IMG/VR virus record: IMGVR_UViG_3300029953_000096
Location: 1 to 35,775 of that record
Origin: a virus
Direction: 5' to 3' (one strand)
DNA length: 35,775 bases
Shown: positions 32,024 through 35,775 of the stretch, piece after piece
How positions within the stretch are numbered: the stretch's first letter is position 1
Layout of the letters: each line of letters opens with the position of its first letter
Notes under the pieces: model-generated
What the model saw: only the letters and a program-made list of their open reading frames with translations
The model's database searches: none
What the model was told of the DNA's origin: nothing
Translations under genes and position numbers: made by a program

Positions 32024-32509
32024 TTATTTTGGAATTACGTTTAGTCGAGCAAACTCGCCGTGATATTTTAGTGCTGCTACGTTGTAGGCCTTTGCTGCCT
32101 CGATTTTTGTTTTGAATGTTCCTAAATGGATGTGTTTATAATTTACCGTAATTTCCGCCGACCATGGCTTACCATTTTTCTGCTTTACGACGCCTTTAAA
32201 TCCTGAAGTGTTATTGACATTCTTTCCTCGGTTTCTCAAATTCTCCGAATGACAGCAGAGACGCAGATTTTCCTTTCGGTTGTCGAGTCCATCGCCATTT
32301 ATGTGATCTACATGCTGGCCTTTTTCGGCCTCCATTATGATCCGATGCATTGATACATCTTTTCCATAATTCGGTAGTTTCCTGGAGGCATAAACCAGTT
32401 TTGATTTTTTGGTCATGCTATGTAGATACCACGAAGACTTTGAAATACGATCAAAATCATCGTCATCTACCTTCGCATGATACCCTTTTGTCAATTCTAT
32501 TTTTTTCAT
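32024..32509 (-). CDS. HNH endonuclease with AP2 domain
   Basis: A 161-residue protein from the ATG at 32509. About residues 53-85 form the HNH nuclease (MHRIIMEAEKGQHVDHINGD then GLDNRKENL; H66, D68, H69, N71), and 100-157 an AP2/ERF-type DNA-binding domain (TSGFKGVVKQKNGKPWSAEI followed by LGTFKTKIEAAKAYNVAALK). HNH-AP2 proteins are mobile homing endonucleases. A longer start at 32518 adds three residues. The gene runs opposite to the late genes and is preceded by a compact three-way-junction RNA. Confidence 0.9.
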   Translation of the reverse strand: MKKIELTKGYHAKVDDDDFDRISKSSWYLHSMTKKSKLVYASRKLPNYGKDVSMHRIIMEAEKGQHVDHINGDGLDNRKENLRLCCHSENLRNRGKNVNNTSGFKGVVKQKNGKPWSAEITVNYKHIHLGTFKTKIEAAKAYNVAALKYHGEFARLNVIPK

Positions 32510-32514
32510 AAAAA

Positions 32515-32585
32515 TCACTCAGAGGCTGAGAGTGCGACGGTACCAGCTACCGCGTGGATTTCTCCACCTCTCAACCTTTGAGTGA
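32515..32585 (-). ncRNA. Three-way-junction RNA element in the HNH-AP2 leader
   Basis: Outer helix TCACTCA/TGAGTGA (32515-32521/32579-32585); inner helix TGAGAG/CTCTCA (32527-32532/32568-32573); two hairpins CGGTA/TACCG (32538-32542/32548-32552) and GTGGA/TCCAC (32554-32558/32563-32567). On the minus strand the last hairpin has a GAAA tetraloop, which favours that strand as the transcript. The element ends six bases before the HNH-AP2 start. T-runs follow on both strands (TTTTT on minus, TTTTTT on plus), so it may also act as a terminator. It matches no RNA family I can name. Confidence 0.6.
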
Positions 32586-32595
32586 CTTTTTTGGC

Positions 32596-32623
32596 TGGAC
32601 TTTTCGCACGGAAAGCGTATCAT
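32596..32623 (+). promoter_or_regulatory. Weak candidate promoter of the ATP-grasp operon
   Basis: TGGACT (32596-32601), a 16-base spacer and TATCAT (32618-32623). The -10 box is good (five of six), the -35 is poor. The transcript would start about 20 bases before the ATG at 32651. Confidence 0.3.
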
Positions 32624-32650
32624 GGATTCATAGATTTGTCAACACCACCT

Positions 32651-34033
32651 ATGCCCTTGAAACGCGCTTATTTCATGGATTTCTTCGGGGAATGTCTTCC
32701 CGTGGCTGAACATTTACAACGTGAAGGTGTGGACGTTGTTGTGTCTCTTTTGCCTGATATTCGATCCACGGAAACCTCGGCTGACGGAAAAAAACACGAA
32801 GAGAGTGATGACAAGAAGAAACGCATGTCTGCTTTCGACGGGATCGTGAAAAAAGTCACTCCTGAAAAGATGGTTCAGATGGTTTTGAATGACAAGAAAC
32901 CTGAAGAGGCGTTTTTCTTCGCGGGATTCAACTTGGTTTTTGAGTACGCCGAACAGTTGAAGGACTGTAAGATGATGGGCTTGTACTGTACGGAGGAAGA
33001 TCGAAAGTTAGAGGTAGATCGTGCCGCTGCTAAAAAGTTTGTCGAGGCCAACTATCCTGGTTTAGAGGTAGCCGAAGAGCATGAGTTTTCCAAGGTAGCC
33101 GACGCTATTCAATTTCTACAGGATACCGATTCCGCATGGGTCGCCAAAGGATTTGACGAATCTGCTCCCACCTCCGTACCTGATTCTGATGATCCAGAAA
33201 AGGCACGCGATGACATCACAAAAAAGTTGGAGAAAAACCAAAAGGAATTTGAGCGTGGTGGTTTTCTGTTAGAAAAAAAGATTGCCAATGCCGTAGAGAT
33301 CACCCCCGAAGCATTGTTTGTCGATGGAAAACTCGTCGCCACGACTGTTGATATTGAATTGAAGAAGATCGGAGCGGGTGATATTTCTTTTTTGACAGGT
33401 TGCTCGGCCGATCTGGTCTTCACAACGGATCCAGGAGCGCAGATCAATGAAATGGCCTTCCCACCCGCTGTCTACAAAATGGCAAAGGCACATAAGGGCG
33501 TATTCATTTTTGACGCATCCATTTTATTTGATCCAACTGATGGTACGCCTTACTTTTCCGAATTCTGCTCCAATCGAGCGGGCTTCAATTGCCTTTATAG
33601 CGAATTGGCTCTTGTGGGTTCGTGTAAAGAATTTTTCGAGGCTCTGATGGAACATCGCAATCCTTATGAGAACGCACCTCATAAATTCGCCTCCAGCGTT
33701 CGAGTTTTCAACTTCAAAAACAGTGACGGAAAGATCGTAACACCAGAGGATGCCGATGTTGATTACGACGAAGAAATCCAAGACAATGTTTGGAACATGG
33801 ATGTCAAGATGAAAGGCGACCAACTTGTGACGGTTGGGGCCGATTATCAGCTTGCGGTTGTTACGGGTACTGGTGATTCGATTCCGAGTGCGGCGAAGGA
33901 TTGCTACAATAACCTCGAAGGATTCAACTTTCCAAACAAATACACCCGCCCTCTTCTCGACTATCTCTCCAAGGCATATCCTGGGGCCATTCAGAAACGC
34001 TACGCTTACGGCCTAAAAAATAACCTCTTTTAG
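32651..34033 (+). CDS. ATP-grasp (GARS/PurD-like) protein
   Basis: A 460-residue protein. The N-terminal part (about 1-130) looks like a Rossmann-like preATP-grasp domain (KRAYFMDFFGECLPVAEHLQ, DVVVSLLPD). The central part has DTDSAWVAKGFD, FLLEKKIANAVEITPEALFV then DGKLVATTVD, and a C-terminal LAVVTGTGDSIPSAAKDCYN followed by NLEGFNFPNKYTRP. These resemble the VVVKAD, VxEExLxGxExSxxxxxDG and C-terminal DTLxxAxxxAY elements of glycinamide ribonucleotide synthetase (PurD), in order. It should couple ATP hydrolysis to ligation of an amine and a carboxylate, but its substrates are unknown. The longer upstream frame has no support. It is the first gene of a three-gene operon. Confidence 0.6.
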   Translation: MPLKRAYFMDFFGECLPVAEHLQREGVDVVVSLLPDIRSTETSADGKKHEESDDKKKRMSAFDGIVKKVTPEKMVQMVLNDKKPEEAFFFAGFNLVFEYAEQLKDCKMMGLYCTEEDRKLEVDRAAAKKFVEANYPGLEVAEEHEFSKVADAIQFLQDTDSAWVAKGFDESAPTSVPDSDDPEKARDDITKKLEKNQKEFERGGFLLEKKIANAVEITPEALFVDGKLVATTVDIELKKIGAGDISFLTGCSADLVFTTDPGAQINEMAFPPAVYKMAKAHKGVFIFDASILFDPTDGTPYFSEFCSNRAGFNCLYSELALVGSCKEFFEALMEHRNPYENAPHKFASSVRVFNFKNSDGKIVTPEDADVDYDEEIQDNVWNMDVKMKGDQLVTVGADYQLAVVTGTGDSIPSAAKDCYNNLEGFNFPNKYTRPLLDYLSKAYPGAIQKRYAYGLKNNLF

Positions 34034-34036
34034 CCT

Positions 34037-34177
34037 ATGAAACTTCGCCAATGGTTCTCCAAGTTCAAAAGGAAGTTCAGCAAAAACAACTGCGTGGGAA
34101 ACATGCACGTCCAAACGGATCGAAGCGGCGTCTGTGCATGTGGCAAGATTTCAGGCATTCCTCCTCAATGCCGTTGA
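34037..34177 (+). CDS. Cys-rich basic peptide, 46 residues
   Basis: MKLRQWFSKFKRKFSKNNCV then a Cys-containing C-terminal half with GVCACGKISGIPPQCR. The N-terminal 18 residues are strongly basic and amphipathic. It starts three bases after the ATP-grasp stop and ends one base before the next start (TGATATG). Four Cys could bind zinc or form a knot. It may be a substrate, a regulator or simply another mini zinc protein. Confidence 0.55.
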   Translation: MKLRQWFSKFKRKFSKNNCVGNMHVQTDRSGVCACGKISGIPPQCR

Positions 34178-34178
34178 T

Positions 34179-34547
34179 ATGCGCTTCATTCTTGAAACGG
34201 TGGATAAAAAAGATATCAGGAATGAAGATGTAGGCGATTGGATTCCTACTGCTTACGGCGGTTACATCAAAGGCGTGGACTTGGGCGATGCCGACATGAA
34301 CTTTGTACTCTTGGTACATGAATTGGTAGAGTTTTACCTTTGCATGAAGAATGGGGTGACGGATGAACAAGTGACGGCCTTCGATGCCTCATTTCTGGCC
34401 TCTGGTAAGCCTGGAGAAGCGGGCAACGACCCTGATGCTCCATACGCGCCATTCCATGACTTTGCCACGGTTGTGGAGCATTTAATCGCTAACAAACTTG
34501 GGATACCTTGGGAAACTTACGATCAACTTATTGAGGAATACAAATAA
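34179..34547 (+). CDS. HExxE-motif protein (122 aa)
   Basis: Residues 45-56 read LVHELVEFYLCM (H47, E48, E51), an HExxE arrangement close to metallopeptidase zinc sites. It continues with NGVTDEQVTAFDASFLASG, GNDPDAPY, an H/F/D segment (PFHDFATVVEHLIANKLG) and a WxxYD end. I recall similar small phage proteins (HExVExxLxxxxGxTDxxVxxFD, then DPxAPYxxxH), but no established function. The ATG at 34179 follows the preceding stop by one base. Last gene before the terminator. Confidence 0.65.
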   Translation: MRFILETVDKKDIRNEDVGDWIPTAYGGYIKGVDLGDADMNFVLLVHELVEFYLCMKNGVTDEQVTAFDASFLASGKPGEAGNDPDAPYAPFHDFATVVEHLIANKLGIPWETYDQLIEEYK

Positions 34548-34548
34548 G

Positions 34549-34569
34549 CACCCATTACGGGTGTTTTTT
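34549..34569 (+). terminator. Intrinsic terminator of the ATP-grasp operon
   Basis: CACCC (34549-34553), loop ATTAC, GGGTG (34559-34563) and six T's (34564-34569), immediately after the stop of the HExxE gene. Confidence 0.85.
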
Positions 34570-34573
34570 GATG

Positions 34574-34600
34574 AAAAACGGAAGGCTTGTTAGCTTTCCG
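34574..34600 (-). terminator. Intrinsic terminator of the minus-strand zinc-ribbon gene
   Basis: On the minus strand CGGAAAGC (34600-34593), loop of six bases, GCCTTCCG (34586-34579) with one A-C mismatch, followed by TTTTT (34578-34574). The hairpin overlaps the stop codon of the 53-residue gene. Together with the plus-strand terminator it separates the two converging units. Confidence 0.65.
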
Positions 34601-34751
34601 TAAGCGTCTTGCAGTGCAGACAGTTGCGAATGTCTATCTCCTTTCCGTCAACGTATTTCACACCCACATCGTGGCGTGTACTTCGACGGCAGTTGTGACA
34701 AACCATCACAGTGCTTCTCATCCACTTGATCACGGGATCTTCAGTTTCCAT
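34590..34751 (-). CDS. 53-residue zinc-ribbon protein with strong Shine-Dalgarno
   Basis: METEDPVIKWMRSTVMVCHN continues to CRRSTRHDVGVKY and ends NCLHCKTLTES: CHNC...CLHC zinc ribbon. Unlike nearly all other genes here it has a strong ribosome-binding site (AAAGGAG, six bases before the ATG). It lies between two terminators and the hairpin-rich region. The different initiation signal suggests another origin or independent expression. Confidence 0.7.
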   Translation of the reverse strand: METEDPVIKWMRSTVMVCHNCRRSTRHDVGVKYVDGKEIDIRNCLHCKTLTES

Positions 34752-34800
34752 GTTATCTCCTTTCGTTCCGTTCTCACTCTAGCCCAAGACACCCAAGCTC

Positions 34801-35046
34801 GAATGAGGACGAAACGGGCGAGATTTTACGTCTCACCAATTCCGTCTCTGAGGAGCGTTAATCGCTCCGTTCAAACGTCCGATAATTTCGGACAGTTAAA
34901 CGGAACGCCCAACGTGGAAGAGTTGGGGTCGATGCGCTCCGATAAAGGTTCTTCAAAGAACAGAGCGCACGAACGCTCGTGTGCCTAACCAACGTCTTAA
35001 ACGGAGCTGGCATTTGAGGCCAATTTGCTATCCGTTTTCTTTACAT
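34801..35046 (+). ncRNA. Candidate large structured RNA in the convergent intergenic region
   Basis: No gene is supported. Hairpins in series: GGAGCG/CGCTCC (34852-34857/34863-34868), GTCCG/CGGAC (34877-34881/34889-34893), CCCAAC/GTTGGG (34908-34913/34922-34927), GCGCTC/GAGCGC (34934-34939/34963-34968) with an inner GTTCTT/AAGAAC, and finally AAACGGA/TCCGTTT (34999-35005/35031-35037) around TGGC/GCCA, followed by a T-rich tail. The last resembles a plus-strand terminator. Density of stems far exceeds the coding regions. No family recognised; an origin or packaging-related DNA element is the alternative. Confidence 0.45.
34809..34842 (+). repeat. Intergenic motif, copy A
   Basis: ACGAAACGGGCGAG, then a short variable hairpin loop, then TCTCACCAATTC. 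GAGA/TCTC can pair. A second copy occurs 250 bases downstream. Confidence 0.75.
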
Positions 35047-35058
35047 TTGGTCAAGCGC

Positions 35059-35095
35059 ACGAACGGGCGAGGAAGTTTCAAAACCTCACCAATTC
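35059..35095 (+). repeat. Intergenic motif, copy B
   Basis: ACGAACGGGCGAGG, a variable loop, then CCTCACCAATTC. GAGG/CCTC can pair, so the hairpin is kept with compensating changes relative to copy A (GAGA/TCTC). The preceding AGCGCACGAACG also occurs at 34964-34975. Confidence 0.75.
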
Positions 35096-35186
35096 ATGTT
35101 TATGAAGATTTGAGCGGGTTCCTGTTCAGCTACGACCCTATGCACACCACCTGACAGTGATGAAATAGATAGCCAATCAGTGCCTA

Positions 35187-35204
35187 CCCACAAACGAATG
35201 TGGG
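35187..35204. other. Six-bp hairpin near the end of the NinG-like gene
   Basis: CCCACA (35187-35192), six-base loop, TGTGGG (35199-35204). No T-run on either strand. The rest of 35096-35226 shows no gene. It may mark the end of the leftward operon transcript. Confidence 0.45.
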
Positions 35205-35226
35205 AATGTCGCGCTGTGTTTATATT

Positions 35227-35637
35227 TTACTCCTTCGACAAAGTTTTCAAAAGTGCTTTATATTTCTCTATCATGTCTTGATACCATTGAACCGTGTATT
35301 TTACTGACATTCTTGGTTTACCAAATAGGTAATCATAACGTTCAGGAAATTTGGCTTGGAACCAGTCACCAGCTTCAATAGGATTCTTGTGCCACCAATT
35401 TATGTGGCAGTGATAACAAAGTGTCTTGATGTTCAAAGGATCGAAACGGAATTGATTCCCAGCAGATACAGGGATGACGTGTGACCCGTGACAATCTGAT
35501 CCTGTAACGTACTTGCCGCACCGCTGACAAATGTTTTTGTCCCTTATTTTCACGAATTGTTTTACTAGAATCTCAAGTTGTTTTTTCAAACGACTTATTG
35601 ATGGTTTCTTTTTGGATTTTACTTTGAAGTAGTTCAT
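35227..35637 (-). CDS. NinG-like HNH protein
   Basis: A 136-residue protein. The N-terminal third is basic and helical (KKKPSISRLKKQLEILVKQF), then CQRCGKYVTGSDCHGSHVIP (C37, C40, C49, H50, H53) and FRFDPLNIKTLCYHCHIN (N69, C74, C77), followed by WWHKNP, DWFQAKFPERYDYL and a C-terminal helix. This is the NinG (Rap)-like HNH layout: Cys-zinc finger, HxH, then C...C and a YDYL-type end. Lambda NinG stimulates recombination by resolving branched DNA. Its ATG overlaps the stop of the NinB-like gene (TAATG), which keeps the lambda-like ninB-ninG pairing. Confidence 0.75.
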   Translation of the reverse strand: MNYFKVKSKKKPSISRLKKQLEILVKQFVKIRDKNICQRCGKYVTGSDCHGSHVIPVSAGNQFRFDPLNIKTLCYHCHINWWHKNPIEAGDWFQAKFPERYDYLFGKPRMSVKYTVQWYQDMIEKYKALLKTLSKE

Positions 35638-35775
35638 TAGGATATTGTATCACTTTTGCTGGGGTTCATCAGCATCAAAGTCTCAATGCTTGGAAATGCC
35701 TCATGGATGCCGAGCGATGCCAGATGACGATTCACCACGTCATACACCAAATCAATTTCCTTTGTGGACAAGTCC
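35637..35775 (-). CDS. NinB-like recombination protein, C-terminal part (enters from right edge)
   Basis: The frame from the right edge to the TAA at 35639-35637 encodes 45 residues: TKEIDLVYDVVNRHLASLG then IHEAFPSIETLMLMNPS and a short end. The VYDxxNRHLAxxxGxHxxFPSxE pattern is what I remember from the C-terminus of the same family whose N-terminus (QNRALH) lies at the left edge. It should bind single-stranded DNA as part of a NinB-like protein. The two parts add up to about 91 residues, against about 120 in the family, so about 30 residues (about 90 bases) appear to be missing between the window ends. Confidence 0.6.
   Translation of the reverse strand, partial: DLSTKEIDLVYDVVNRHLASLGIHEAFPSIETLMLMNPSKSDTIS

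Noticed and set aside
32515-32585. Possible TPP riboswitch or tRNA in the three-way-junction element (GGCTGAGAG resembles a TPP motif)
   Set aside because: The second conserved TPP segment is absent, and no anticodon arm or T-loop is present.
34859-34900. Possible tRNA T-arm (GTTCAAAC) in the convergent region
   Set aside because: No acceptor stem, anticodon arm or CCA context could be built around it.
34587-34988. 133-residue plus-strand frame over the zinc-ribbon gene and hairpin region
   Set aside because: The minus-strand 53-residue gene with a Shine-Dalgarno site and terminator explains the first part; the rest follows hairpins rather than codons.

Overview
This window is almost certainly the near-complete genome of a tailed double-stranded DNA phage, most likely with a short (podovirus-like) tail. 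It holds small and large terminase subunits, portal, scaffold, HK97-fold major capsid protein, decoration-type proteins, a head-tail adaptor, a nozzle/propeller-like tail protein, fibre proteins and two large A/G/S/P- or Ala-rich proteins that could be ejected with the DNA. I see no tail tube or tape-measure protein, no integrase and no DNA polymerase or helicase. The genes at the two window ends look like the N-terminal and C-terminal parts of one NinB-like gene, so the map is probably circular or circularly permuted with only a short stretch missing.

Layout. (1) Positions 1-8095, minus strand: a tightly packed leftward operon of small genes, driven by a promoter at 8105-8133. It contains a YopX protein, Ea22-like coiled coils, ribbon-helix-helix proteins, tiny membrane peptides, many Cys-rich mini-proteins, a Gly-Asn dipeptide-repeat protein, a putative single-strand annealing protein with a topoisomerase-type zinc finger, a DUF3268-type protein and the NinB-like gene. 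Through the putative circular junction it continues into the NinG-like HNH gene at 35637-35227. (2) Positions 8096-8554: a divergent control region with promoters, an inverted repeat, a 13-bp direct repeat and a strongly structured leader with mutually exclusive helices. (3) Positions 8555-31896, plus strand: the late operon (accessory genes, packaging, head, decoration, fibre, lysis, tail, internal proteins), interrupted by one free-standing HNH homing endonuclease at 16023-16646. (4) Positions 31951-32585: a minus-strand HNH-AP2 endonuclease with a three-way-junction RNA leader and a tiny membrane peptide. (5) Positions 32651-34547, plus strand: an unusual three-gene operon of an ATP-grasp (GARS/PurD-like) protein, a Cys-rich basic peptide and a HExxE protein, ended by an intrinsic terminator. 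(6) Positions 34590-35226: a convergent minus-strand zinc-ribbon gene, then about 475 bases without a gene but full of hairpins and a duplicated motif.

Most genes lack a Shine-Dalgarno sequence. At least ten start exactly one base after the upstream stop (TAATATG or TGATATG), and others overlap as ATGA, which suggests translational coupling and a host that depends little on Shine-Dalgarno initiation (Bacteroidota and Patescibacteria are examples; this is only suggestive). The host cannot be named from the sequence. With no replication or integration genes visible, the phage presumably relies on host replication plus its own annealing/NinB/NinG recombination set. All family assignments are from recognition by eye; no search was run.
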